Source of the DNA: Acidobacteriota bacterium
Lineage (GTDB): Bacteria; Acidobacteriota; Terriglobia; Acidiferrales; UBA7541
Assembly (NCBI GenBank): GCA_013289855.1
Contig: JABCZD010000005.1
Span: 372,001 to 436,000, forward strand
DNA length: 64,000 nt
Reading direction: 5' to 3'
The translations under genes and the position numbers were made by a program. Numbering within the stretch: the first letter of the stretch is position 1; every line of letters begins with the position of its first letter. The notes below the pieces were generated by a model. It was not told the DNA's origin and did not search any database. It worked only from the letters and a program-made list of their open reading frames with translations. This document shows positions 27,228 to 35,784 of this stretch, piece after piece.

Positions 27228-30200
27228 ATGAAAAAAGAAGGCGCCATCGGAACCACCGCACTGCTGGCCATCGCCGCAGTGGTGGGCTTTTCCGTCTATC
27301 CTGGCGGACCAACGCGTGGCGGCCCCGATACTGGCAGCGCAGCCGCAAAGTCCAAGTCAGGCGGCAGCACTCACAAACCGAAGCCGCCATCGAAAAACGC
27401 CACCTGGTGTGACGACCTTACGGGTCGCCTCGGAATCTTCCTGGAAATCAAAGATCCTGACGACATCACCCGCGCTCCGGCGTGCTACGAAACTAAGGAA
27501 GACCCGAAGCATCCCCCCGTGCAAGACCCCGATGTTCTGAAGGCTACGGCCAACCTAAAATTCGTAATCGCTCTATTACCCGATCCTCTTCACACTCATT
27601 TGCCTGTCCTCTTCGATCAATTTACCGGTGCTATCCAGGAAGCCGGGCAAGACGAACACTACGATTTCGATAGTTCCTGGCTACCCTGGCAAGACGAGGA
27701 GCCGGATTACGCCTTGCTTGATGATCGTCAGAACGCGGACCACCTCAAAGAAATGCGCGAGCAACAGCCCGGAGTCATCTTGTTTCGCAAGGCTCCGCTA
27801 ATCCATGGCGCTCCGTCCATCGGCGACATGCTTCCCGAGTACCGGCAAGGCTTGGTGGTTCTGGTCGTAGCGGAAGACGCCACCCACGGCATCCACCGCG
27901 AACAATTTCGCAATGCCTTGGATTGGATTTACGCCCTCGCTCCGCAAGCAAGAGAACGGCCGGGCGCCGTTACCATTCTCGGCCCCACATTTTCTGGTTC
28001 CCTACCATCGCTCGCCCAACTCCTCACCGAGCAAGACATTCTGCAGGTCTGGAATCTACAGTCTTCCGGACAGGCGGGCCAGTCGCCGTGCTCGCAGTTC
28101 GCCATTTACAGCGGTGCTGTCAGCGACAAACTAGCCGCCGAGTGGTTTCGCGCTCAATTCCTCGAATGTCCAGCTAAAGACTCAGGTAAGAACCCGTCAC
28201 CACAGGTGGTCTTTCACAGCTTTGTGGCCGACGACGAAACAGAGCTCAATCGATTCTGCGAATACTTGAGTCGGGAGCAGTGGAAACGGTTCATTCGGGA
28301 AAGAGTCGTCGTGATCTCCGAGGACGAAACGGCTTATGGCAGCCTTCCGCCATCTACTCCCCCCGCGCAGCAGGAGCGGTGCGCCTCCAAATTTATGCGA
28401 ATCTTCTATCCTCGCGATATTTCTGCCTTACGTGGCGCTTACCAGACCAAATCCATCTTCGATTCTGGTATTCCTTCGCAACCCTCGGACGCGCAACGCA
28501 GAAATCTTCCCACTGATCTTGCCGACCCCGCTGGCGAGGTCCATGATTCAATAAAAACGTATGGCGGAAATCAGACCCCGCTCGTCCAGGAAGCTTTTCT
28601 CCTGCAGATGGTTGCCGCACTCCGCGATTTTCACGCTCGCTACTTAATTTTGCGCAGCAGCAATTCATTGGATCAGGTATTTCTGACCAATTTCCTGCGT
28701 CGCACTTATCCCGACGGCCGCATCGTGATCGTCGGCTCGGACTTGCTCTTTTCCAGAGAACGCGGTGCTACCGGGCTCAGTGGCACAATGACTTTAAGCA
28801 CCTATCCGCTGTCTGCCCCTGCTCGGCGCTGGATGGACTATGCGACAAGACCCTCTTTCGATCGGGTCTTTAGTTCCGACCAATCGGAAGGCACTTATAT
28901 CGCGCTTCGGCTTTTGCTTAGCGGCTCCAGCCGCCCCTCAGAATCGCAACAGTTCGGCGAATGTCACGCAATTCCGTTAGATGACCGCAAAATTTTCTTG
29001 CCGAAAGTGACCTGTTCGAGTCCAGCCGCCTTGCCGGACTACGCCCTCCCTTACTGGCTAAACTCGAACTATTGCCCCGACACGGCTATAAACGAGCCCT
29101 GCGAATATAGCGGCCCTGCCACTTGGCTCTCCGCCGTCGGTCAGAACAAGTTGTGGCCGCTCGCGGTTCTGTATCAGGACGCCGCCCAAGGGATTGATAC
29201 CACCAGGACAGAATCAGTGCTCGTAAAACTCTTCGGTGATCCCGCCATCGCTCTCGCCAGCGCGGACTCCGATCTTGGCCGCAGGCCGGAAATGCCTCTG
29301 GTCATGAAGATTTTCTGGCTCATCCTCGTGGCCTTTGCTGCATTTCATGCCTGGTGCTGCTGGTTCGGATCATTCACGGCGAAACCTTCCTTCCGCGCAC
29401 AGTTTGCCGGTACCAGTGTCGGCCATGAGGCGTTGGTTTTCGTCAGCACCTGCTTCGTGGCATTCCTTGCCCTAATGAGCGCATTTTGCTGCGCCTCGTT
29501 CAGCATTCGCGCCTACGCGCTCGTTTACCCCTGGTTTGGCCTGATCTGCGGCGCGGCTGTCTGCGGGTTGATGTTGCTCTCAACGATTGGTGCCAGTCGT
29601 TGCGGCCATCGCATATCTCGCGACTCTTTGACCGCCGCTTATGGCGGTCCCGACTCTTCCCCGCGTAGCGCCAAACGTCATGCCCAAAACGATCACTATT
29701 GGCGGAAAAATCGACGTCAATATATGTTCCTATTCGTCGTCGCAATTACGCTTTTCACCCTTCTATTTATCTTGCCCATGGAGTGGGTTCTTCGCCCGGC
29801 GAACCACGTCTTGGGTTCCTGGCGTGGAATGAACCTATTGAGCGGTATCTCTTGGCTCGTTCCTTTACTTGCCATGCTCGCTGGCTTTTACGCCGCTGTA
29901 TGGTTCTCCCTTCACGGAATGGCCTTGTTTGGCATGGACCGGTCACTCCTTCCGCTGTCTTATCAGCTACGCATAAGTGGTGAGCAGGAATTCGATAAAG
30001 ATGGCCACTCCAAGGTCGGCATGTTGAGCATGTTTGGCCGAGGGACTGCCCAGACCATGGTTGAAAAGCTTTGCCGCACATGGAATGACAAAGTGATTCG
30101 GCTAACTGGTTTGCTCGCCGTCGTATTTTTGCTGATCGCCTTCGGAACCGCCAGCGGGTTCCCGATACGCAGCCTCGGTTCACATAATTATTCTCTCGTC

Positions 30201-31169
30201 GTTTTCATCTGGTTGGATTTGTGCTGCAGCCTGCTGCTTGCTGAAGCCTGGCGACTCTTCGCAATTTGGGAGAACCTGCGAATACTCCTGGTTTTTCTCG
30301 ATCGCCTTCCTTTGCGTCGAACTCTCGCTTCCCTCCACGGCTTTTCATGGGGAAGCGTATGGAAGATGGGCGGCAACGTATTGGAACTGCGTTACAAATT
30401 AATCTCACGCCAGATCGAATGCATGAATCACACTATCAATACCATCGAGAAGGCGTTTTCTAAGGACTTGGATCCCGCTACCGCGCTGGCGGCCCAAGAG
30501 TGTAGGGTGTCGCTAGGCCTGGTGAATAACTCAGTTCAGACTTTTGCTGCCTGGTATACGGCAAATCTGAAAAATGCCGACGCGGGCAATCTGAAATCGT
30601 TTCGCAGGGTCCAGCAAGAATTAGCCAAGACGTCCGGTCTGATCCTTGCTCATCTACTCGTCCCGTACTGGAGAAAGGAAGGAATATCGCTGACTCAGCT
30701 AAGCGCAAAACCAGACAAATCCGACGAACCTCAGGAGACTCCTCCGCTAGCCAAAGAGCTATACATCCGGAATGCCGAGGAATTCGTTTGCCTCAACTAC
30801 TTGGCCTTTGTACAAAATGTCCTCGGTCGTATCCGCACCATCACCATCACGATTGTTGTCCTGTTCCTGGCTGCTGCCGTAGCCATTTCCAGCTACCCCT
30901 TTGACCCGCGACAGGCGCTTAGTGCCGTCTTGGTTGTCCTTCTCTTGGCGATCGGTATCGTCATCGTCCACGTCTACGCCGGAATGCATCGCGACGCCAC
31001 CCTGAGCCACGTTACTAACACCAAGCCCGGCGAATTGGGTCCCGAATTTTGGTTCAAATTGGTTGGCTTCGGTTTCGCTCCCGTCATCGGCTTGCTCGCC
31101 AGAATCTTTCCCAGCATCACCGATTTTCTCTTCTCCTGGCTGCAACCCAGCATTTCTTCCCTGAAGTAA
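27228..31169 (+). CDS. Giant membrane protein with possible periplasmic-binding-like sensor domain; unknown family
   Basis: 1313 residues from ATG 27228, inside a run of short GTGATGAA direct repeats. An N-terminal helix (GTTALLAIAAVVGFSV) anchors or exports the protein. A Lys/Ser/Pro linker leads to ~650 residues with Rossmann-like alternation (FVIALLPDPLHTHLPVLFDQ, GLVVLVVAEDATHG, GAVTILGPTFSGSLPSLAQLL, FHARYLILRSSNSLDQ, GRIVIVGSDLLFSRE) that resembles type-1 periplasmic-binding or receptor folds. About 10 membrane helices follow (starting near residues 692, 734, 767, 831, 873, 959, 988, 1204, 1230 and 1275), with a ~190-residue soluble insert between helices 7 and 8. No catalytic motif was recognised. 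It stands alone; lptD is upstream but separated by 266 bases. It is surely a gene; function unknown. Confidence 0.8.
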   Translation: MKKEGAIGTTALLAIAAVVGFSVYPGGPTRGGPDTGSAAAKSKSGGSTHKPKPPSKNATWCDDLTGRLGIFLEIKDPDDITRAPACYETKEDPKHPPVQDPDVLKATANLKFVIALLPDPLHTHLPVLFDQFTGAIQEAGQDEHYDFDSSWLPWQDEEPDYALLDDRQNADHLKEMREQQPGVILFRKAPLIHGAPSIGDMLPEYRQGLVVLVVAEDATHGIHREQFRNALDWIYALAPQARERPGAVTILGPTFSGSLPSLAQLLTEQDILQVWNLQSSGQAGQSPCSQFAIYSGAVSDKLAAEWFRAQFLECPAKDSGKNPSPQVVFHSFVADDETELNRFCEYLSREQWKRFIRERVVVISEDETAYGSLPPSTPPAQQERCASKFMRIFYPRDISALRGAYQTKSIFDSGIPSQPSDAQRRNLPTDLADPAGEVHDSIKTYGGNQTPLVQEAFLLQMVAALRDFHARYLILRSSNSLDQVFLTNFLRRTYPDGRIVIVGSDLLFSRERGATGLSGTMTLSTYPLSAPARRWMDYATRPSFDRVFSSDQSEGTYIALRLLLSGSSRPSESQQFGECHAIPLDDRKIFLPKVTCSSPAALPDYALPYWLNSNYCPDTAINEPCEYSGPATWLSAVGQNKLWPLAVLYQDAAQGIDTTRTESVLVKLFGDPAIALASADSDLGRRPEMPLVMKIFWLILVAFAAFHAWCCWFGSFTAKPSFRAQFAGTSVGHEALVFVSTCFVAFLALMSAFCCASFSIRAYALVYPWFGLICGAAVCGLMLLSTIGASRCGHRISRDSLTAAYGGPDSSPRSAKRHAQNDHYWRKNRRQYMFLFVVAITLFTLLFILPMEWVLRPANHVLGSWRGMNLLSGISWLVPLLAMLAGFYAAVWFSLHGMALFGMDRSLLPLSYQLRISGEQEFDKDGHSKVGMLSMFGRGTAQTMVEKLCRTWNDKVIRLTGLLAVVFLLIAFGTASGFPIRSLGSHNYSLVVFIWLDLCCSLLLAEAWRLFAIWENLRILLVFLDRLPLRRTLASLHGFSWGSVWKMGGNVLELRYKLISRQIECMNHTINTIEKAFSKDLDPATALAAQECRVSLGLVNNSVQTFAAWYTANLKNADAGNLKSFRRVQQELAKTSGLILAHLLVPYWRKEGISLTQLSAKPDKSDEPQETPPLAKELYIRNAEEFVCLNYLAFVQNVLGRIRTITITIVVLFLAAAVAISSYPFDPRQALSAVLVVLLLAIGIVIVHVYAGMHRDATLSHVTNTKPGELGPEFWFKLVGFGFAPVIGLLARIFPSITDFLFSWLQPSISSLK

Positions 31170-31284
31170 GACTTCTACGTTCGCATCAGTGGCCCTCAGT
31201 CCATTCACCAACGGCCGAGTCAAAAGGAAAATGGCTCCCGCCCGCGCCGCCACAGCTCCATTCGAATGACCATGTAGTTATCTA

Positions 31285-31313
31285 TTGACACGACAACTTT
31301 TTCTCGCTATTAT
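31285..31313 (+). promoter_or_regulatory. Near-consensus sigma70 promoter without an obvious gene
   Basis: TTGACA (31285-31290), 17-base spacer, TATTAT (31308-31313). It is one of the best -35/-10 pairs in the window. Transcription would run into ~480 bases without a recognisable gene and then antisense to the dienelactone hydrolase gene. Confidence 0.6.
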
Positions 31314-31625
31314 TGCCCGTGATCGTCGAACTTCCCACCCGAACTGACTCTGCCGTCTTCCCCCCGATACTCGCGTCTACGCCTCACCGCACGCCAGCTC
31401 GCCACAGCTGCCAGACCTGCCGTGCCACATCAGGTCGGCCTCCCATTCGTCGCAGCATGGCTTCCTTACCTCTTTATCTCGCACTAGCGTTCTGACGCAA
31501 AAACTTGATCCTGTGTTTTCAATAGCTTGCGCACTCTTCTCAATTCACAATTTCGCGCATCCCTTTTATTTTGTTATCGCTGCGCACTCTTTGCCAAGAA
31601 CACCCGGGGGTAGGGTCCGTTCCTC

Positions 31626-31740
31626 TAACCGAATCCCTCCGGTTCTTGTAACCCCAATAGAATCTTACTCTTTCACGCGAATCACCCCTAAACCCAATGG
31701 AATCTTACTCTTTCAACATGACCCGGGGGGTGGGGGTCTC
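31626..31740 (+). repeat. Degenerate 40-bp tandem repeat ending in a G-tract, locus 1
   Basis: Two clear units start at 31649 (TAACCCCAATAGAATCTTAC...) and 31689 (TAAACCCAATGGAATCTTAC...), exactly 40 bases apart and nearly identical over ~26 bases through CTCTTTCA. A partial unit starts at 31626. The block ends in ACCCGGGGGGTGGGGGTC. It shares the pattern TAA-CCC-T-RGAATC-AC-TTC with the block at 43781-43908. There are no unique spacers, so this is not a CRISPR. Confidence 0.65.
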
Positions 31741-31795
31741 ATTTCCACTTCGCTCTCTCAAAATCCGGCTGGCACCACAGCAACTTCGCGGTTCG

Positions 31796-32539
31796 CTACT
31801 TCCCGAACACCTTGCGGAACAGCGCGATCATTTCCCCGAACGCCAGGTCCGTCGCCTCGGGGTCGTACCGCGGACCTTCGTCTCGCATGAACGCATGCTC
31901 CGCCGGAAACATCTGCACGCGATACCGCGCACCAGACGCGCGCAGCCCCTCGTCCACTTTGGCGCGCCCCTCCGCGGGCACGTGCGGATCGTTGCTCCCG
32001 AAAATCATCAGCAACTCGCCGCGAATCTCTTTCGCGCGCGCCAGCGAGCCGGCGTCAAAGTCCGCTCCCAATTTTCCGTTATGAATACCCGTTCCGTAGA
32101 AACACACCGTAGCTTTCACATCTGGCTGCAGCGCCGCGCGAAACGCCAGGTGCCCGCCGATGCAAAATCCCATTGCGCCCAATTTTCCCGGTGCCGTCTT
32201 AGCGTGTTTGCTCAGCCAATCCAGACCGGCGCGGCAGTCCGCGTCGAAATCTGCCACCGGAGTTTTTCCCGCGTCGGCCATCCCGCGGTCGCGCCCCGCA
32301 TCGTCGAAAGGAATCGCCAGGCCCGGCGGTTCCACGCGGTGATAAATTTCCGGCGCGGCCACCACGAATCCATAACCCGCCAGCCGCGCGCAGGGACGCA
32401 GCATCGTCCCGGTCAACTGGAAAATATCGGAGTAGCACCAAATCGCCGGATATTTTCCCTCTGCCGTGGGCGCAGCTACAAACGTCCGCATTGGCGCGCC
32501 GGACGTGGGAATATCCACATAACCCGAAGTGATAATCAT
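31796..32539 (-). CDS. Dienelactone hydrolase family protein
   Basis: 247-residue alpha/beta hydrolase. The nucleophile is Cys in LGAMGFCIGGHLAFRAAL (the cysteine typical of dienelactone hydrolases), with a LLMIFGSNDPHVP acid region and the histidine in FPAEHAFMRDEG. The N-terminus (GYVDIPTSGAPMRTFVAAPT) also fits. Dienelactone hydrolases open the lactone ring in chlorocatechol breakdown, but many members have other ester substrates. No aromatic-degradation genes are adjacent, so the substrate is open. AAAGGT lies about 8 bases ahead of the ATG. Confidence 0.9.
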   Translation of the reverse strand: MIITSGYVDIPTSGAPMRTFVAAPTAEGKYPAIWCYSDIFQLTGTMLRPCARLAGYGFVVAAPEIYHRVEPPGLAIPFDDAGRDRGMADAGKTPVADFDADCRAGLDWLSKHAKTAPGKLGAMGFCIGGHLAFRAALQPDVKATVCFYGTGIHNGKLGADFDAGSLARAKEIRGELLMIFGSNDPHVPAEGRAKVDEGLRASGARYRVQMFPAEHAFMRDEGPRYDPEATDLAFGEMIALFRKVFGK

Positions 32540-32832
32540 CGCAGTGACCTTTCTTTTTCGAGCGCATTCGTGCCGCGAAAGCAGAGCATATCACCGTCGA
32601 CGCACGCCGCCATCGCTCGTAGCTCGCACCACGCGCCAGACTTATTGCGGGTTAGCCGGCCACGGCCGGACTCGTCGCGGCTGGACTTGTCGGGGCGAAT
32701 CACTCGGTGCTATACCGTACACAGCCTTGCAGACGCCGGCGGCCCGCGCAGCATTCTGCCGGAATCGCTGGCGTAGCAGTGTATTGCAATCGGCGCGAAA
32801 AAAATCGCGCCAGGAATCGACGGAGTTCAGCG
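32540..32832. other. Intergenic region between dienelactone hydrolase and galM
   Basis: About 290 bases between divergent genes. No coding frame, repeat or clear promoter pair stands out; it must contain both promoters. Confidence 0.35.
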
Positions 32833-33993
32833 ATGAAAATTTCACGACGTGCGGCTTTGCTGTTGCTGGTGTCAGCGTTTTTGCTGTTCGCCGCGCAAAC
32901 GCCCAGTACCCCCCAAACCGCCAGCACGGCCGAAAAATCAAGCCTCACGCACCGCGATTTCGGCGCCGCCTCGGACGGCAAGGTCGCGCAACTCTATACC
33001 CTGACGAACGCTCACGGCATGGAAGTTTCCATCACCAATTTTGGCGCCACCGTGGTCAGCGTTAAGGTTCCCGATCGCTCCGGCGTGCTCGGCGACGTGG
33101 TGCTCGGCTACGACAACGTTGCGGGATATGAATCCGGCACCGCATCTTTTGGCGCCACCGTGGGCCGCTATGCCAATCGCATCGCGCACGGTGCCTTCTC
33201 GCTCGATGGCAAACAGTACACGCTGGCCAAAAACAACGGAGAAAACAGCCTGCACGGCGGGAACATCGGCTTCAACAAAAGATGGTGGGACGCCAAAGAC
33301 GTTTCCACAAAAAACGCGCCCGCTCTGCAGCTCGAATATCTAAGCAAGGACGGCGAAGAAGGCTATCCCGGAAATCTTTCCGTGCGCGTCACCTTTACTC
33401 TTACCGACGCCAACGAATTACAAATCAACTACAGCGCCACCACCGACAAAAACACCGTGCTGAATCTCACCAATCACAGCTACTTTAATCTTGCCGGCAA
33501 CGGCACAATACTCGACGAAAAACTGATGATTGCCGCGGACAAATTTACGCCCGTCGATGCCGGCCTGATCCCGACCGGTGAATTGCGCTCCGTCGTTGGA
33601 ACGCCCTTCGATTTTCTCAAGCCCACGCTAATCGGCATGCGCATCGAGGCGGACGACGAACAAATAAAACTCGGCAAGGGCTACGATCACAACTGGATTC
33701 TGAACAGCAAGGGCAACAAGAAACCCACGTTCGCCGCGTCAGTAGCGGATCCGCGCTCTGGCCGCAAACTGGAGGTCTGGACCACCGAACCGGGTATCCA
33801 GATTTACACCAGCAATTTTCTCGACGGCACAATCAAAGGGAAAGGCGGCACGGCTTACATTCACCGCGCCGCGATCTGCCTGGAAACGCAACATTTTCCG
33901 GATTCACCGAATCATCCGGCGTTTCCCAGCGCGGAACTGCAACCTGGCGCGAAATTCTGGTCCGAGACCATTTACAAATTCTCGGCAAAATAG
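32833..33993 (+). CDS. galM: Exported aldose 1-epimerase (mutarotase)
   Basis: Interconverts alpha and beta anomers of aldoses. 386 residues from ATG 32833. A signal peptide (RRAALLLLVSAFLLFAAQ) shows it acts outside the cytoplasm, unlike E. coli GalM. Family motifs: NRIAHGAFSLDGKQYTLA, NGENSLHGG, the catalytic histidine in LTNHSYFNLAG, the GYDHNW segment, and the catalytic glutamate in CLETQHFPDSPNHPAF. The frame stays open upstream to 32707 but the signal peptide marks the start. It lies a few kb from ribose kinase, isomerase, transporter and nucleoside hydrolase genes, so ribose mutarotation is a possible role. Confidence 0.93.
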   Translation: MKISRRAALLLLVSAFLLFAAQTPSTPQTASTAEKSSLTHRDFGAASDGKVAQLYTLTNAHGMEVSITNFGATVVSVKVPDRSGVLGDVVLGYDNVAGYESGTASFGATVGRYANRIAHGAFSLDGKQYTLAKNNGENSLHGGNIGFNKRWWDAKDVSTKNAPALQLEYLSKDGEEGYPGNLSVRVTFTLTDANELQINYSATTDKNTVLNLTNHSYFNLAGNGTILDEKLMIAADKFTPVDAGLIPTGELRSVVGTPFDFLKPTLIGMRIEADDEQIKLGKGYDHNWILNSKGNKKPTFAASVADPRSGRKLEVWTTEPGIQIYTSNFLDGTIKGKGGTAYIHRAAICLETQHFPDSPNHPAFPSAELQPGAKFWSETIYKFSAK

Positions 33994-34086
33994 CATAACC
34001 GCGACGGCGTGCTAAATGGAAAATTTATTGACGAAAGAAAAACACCAACGAAAATCAGGCGGCGCGAAAGCTGGACGACGCGAAAG

Positions 34087-34563
34087 TTAGAAACGAGAAA
34101 CGATAAATAATCCACCGGCAATCGCCACCGCATCCTCCGCAAGAGCGATAACGAAATCCGGACACTTCAACGCGCGCACCAGGCGCGTGCGAATCTGATA
34201 GCCCCCGAACGCTCCAGCAACTCCGCCGGCGATTCCGAGCAGCGCGCCAATGACCATGGATTGCGCGCCGGCCACGGCCAGGCACGCGCCGCACAAGCCG
34301 CCGAGCAGAATGCGCGCCGTCAAGCCGAGCGGCGCGGTACGGCTGGGAGTACCCGGTAACTTATCGGAAGCGAGTTCGCCAACCGCCACCATGACGAAAA
34401 TAATTACCGCGGCCTTGGCGCTCATGAACGACAGCGCCGAGCCATGCAAATTGAGCCAACCGTGATACGCACCCCACGCAACCACCGCCGGCGCGGTGAG
34501 CGAACGCAGGCCGGTGACCACGCCGATGAGAAAGGCCAGCAGCAACACTTGAGCGGGATTCAC
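34087..34563 (-). CDS. DUF4126 membrane protein
   Basis: 158 residues, very hydrophobic, with a Gly/Ala-rich pattern typical of DUF4126: LLLAFLIGVVTGLRSLTAPA at the start, GELASDKLPGTPSRT in the middle (a conserved loop), then GGLCGACLAVAGAQSMVIGA and GGVAGAFGGYQIRTRL. About four to five membrane helices. Function of the family is unknown. It sits 29 bases downstream of a 60-residue membrane protein and close to rpiA, all on the minus strand, so they may be co-transcribed. Confidence 0.85.
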   Translation of the reverse strand: MNPAQVLLLAFLIGVVTGLRSLTAPAVVAWGAYHGWLNLHGSALSFMSAKAAVIIFVMVAVGELASDKLPGTPSRTAPLGLTARILLGGLCGACLAVAGAQSMVIGALLGIAGGVAGAFGGYQIRTRLVRALKCPDFVIALAEDAVAIAGGLFIVSRF

Positions 34564-34592
34564 CGGTCGACTCCTTGCGGTTCCTTGCGGCG

Positions 34593-34775
34593 TTATTGCG
34601 ATTTAACGTACAGATGCGGAATGAAGTAAAACAAAAGCGCAACGAAAACAACAAAAAATAAAATTACGCCCAGCCACGCTAGAACAAAATTCCGTTCATT
34701 CTCGCCGGGAGGCGGCGCGGTGATTCCCAGCATGAAATGCACGCCGCGAAATACGCCTGCTAGAAATTTGATCAT
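34593..34775 (-). CDS. Small single-helix membrane protein
   Basis: 60 residues: an amphipathic start (MIKFLAGVFRGVHFML), a Pro-rich loop (TAPPPGENERN) and a strong membrane helix (FVLAWLGVILFFVVFVALLFYFIP). It fills the space between rpiA and the DUF4126 gene on the same strand. No family is recognised. The ATG lies next to a short palindrome TCAGG-AGA-CCTGA. Coding status is supported by composition and position only. Confidence 0.55.
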   Translation of the reverse strand: MIKFLAGVFRGVHFMLGITAPPPGENERNFVLAWLGVILFFVVFVALLFYFIPHLYVKSQ

Positions 34776-34885
34776 TCAGGAGACCTGATGCTCTGCTGTT
34801 TAGACTGAAACCTGGTGCTGCCAGCAACGCTGCGCCGGCGGGAAAAACACTCGCCGTGCATAATCGGCAGGCAGGACATTGCTAT

Positions 34886-35566
34886 CTATTTGTGGAGCAG
34901 CTGGATTTCGCGTTCGCTGGATACGATGGCCAGGTCCGCCATGTTTAGAAACAAGCCGTGCTCCACGACGCCAACGATGGCGCGGACGGAAGCCGCGAGA
35001 GACTGCGGGTCGAGAATCTGTCCACAGGCGCAATCGAGAATCAGGTTTCCTTCGTCGGTGATGTACTCGGTGCCTTCCGGATGGTGTCGGACGGCGGGAT
35101 GAATTCCCAGAGCGGACAGTTTGGCGGCCACGAGCGGTGCGGCCATGGGAATCACTTCTATAGGCAAAGGAAATTTTCCGAGATGGGCGACGATTTTGCT
35201 GGAGTCCGCGACCACGACAAATTTCTTGGAGGCGCTGGCGACAATTTTTTCGCGCAGCAGCGCGCCGCCGCCGCCCTTGATCAAAGCGAGTCCTGGAGCA
35301 ATTTCGTCGGCGCCGTCGATGGTGACATCGATGGTGGAAGTTTGATGAAAATCGATGATGGGAATGGAGAGAGATTTCGCGAGTTGCTCGCTGTTGTTGG
35401 AAGACGCGATGCCGCGAATTTTCAGGCCTTGCTGCACGCGCGCGCCGAGAAGCTTGATGAAATGCGTGGACGTGGTGCCGGAACCGAGGCCCACGATCAT
35501 GCCATCGGAAACAAATTCCAGGGCTTTCTGGGCGGCGAGTTCCTTGGCGTGGTCGGCGGAGTCCAT
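34886..35566 (-). CDS. rpiA: Ribose-5-phosphate isomerase A
   Basis: Interconverts ribose 5-phosphate and ribulose 5-phosphate in the pentose phosphate pathway. 226 residues, standard for RpiA. Motifs: DGMIVGLGSGTTSTHFIKLL at ~22-40, the active-site TIDGADEIAP near residue 83, and LIKGGGGALLREK with the catalytic lysine. The ATG at 35564-35566 gives the usual start with an upstream helix (AKELAAQKALEFV). About 1.9 kb away on the other strand are ribokinase and a sugar transporter, whose product ribose 5-phosphate this enzyme uses. Confidence 0.95.
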   Translation of the reverse strand: MDSADHAKELAAQKALEFVSDGMIVGLGSGTTSTHFIKLLGARVQQGLKIRGIASSNNSEQLAKSLSIPIIDFHQTSTIDVTIDGADEIAPGLALIKGGGGALLREKIVASASKKFVVVADSSKIVAHLGKFPLPIEVIPMAAPLVAAKLSALGIHPAVRHHPEGTEYITDEGNLILDCACGQILDPQSLAASVRAIVGVVEHGLFLNMADLAIVSSEREIQLLHK

Positions 35567-35784
35567 GGCAGAGAGAGCTTAAACTTTTTGGCCCGGCGAG
35601 GCGATAGTTATTTCGCGGATCGCGAGATTCGGACGGATGGCACGACTAGGAAGCCCCTCGGCGGGGGTTCCGCTGCGGAAAACGTGTCCATATTTTCTAG
35701 GAGTTTAATCTACCGAATGGTTTGTTCAACATTCACTTTCAACGCAGAAAGCAGGTGCTGAAGTAACGCTGATTCATGCGTTTG

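Larger units (their letters stand above)
31170..31795. other. 626-base gene-free region with strong promoter and tandem repeats
   Basis: No frame here looks coding; both candidate plus frames (31313-31495 and 31513-31890) are Pro/Ser/Arg-rich and lack ribosome sites. The region holds a near-consensus sigma70 promoter (31285-31313) and a degenerate 40-bp tandem repeat ending in G-tracts (31626-31740), both listed separately. A non-coding RNA is possible. Confidence 0.5.

Noticed and set aside
32707..32832. Longer galM start
   Set aside because: The upstream extension is Arg-rich and would bury the signal peptide that starts at 32833.
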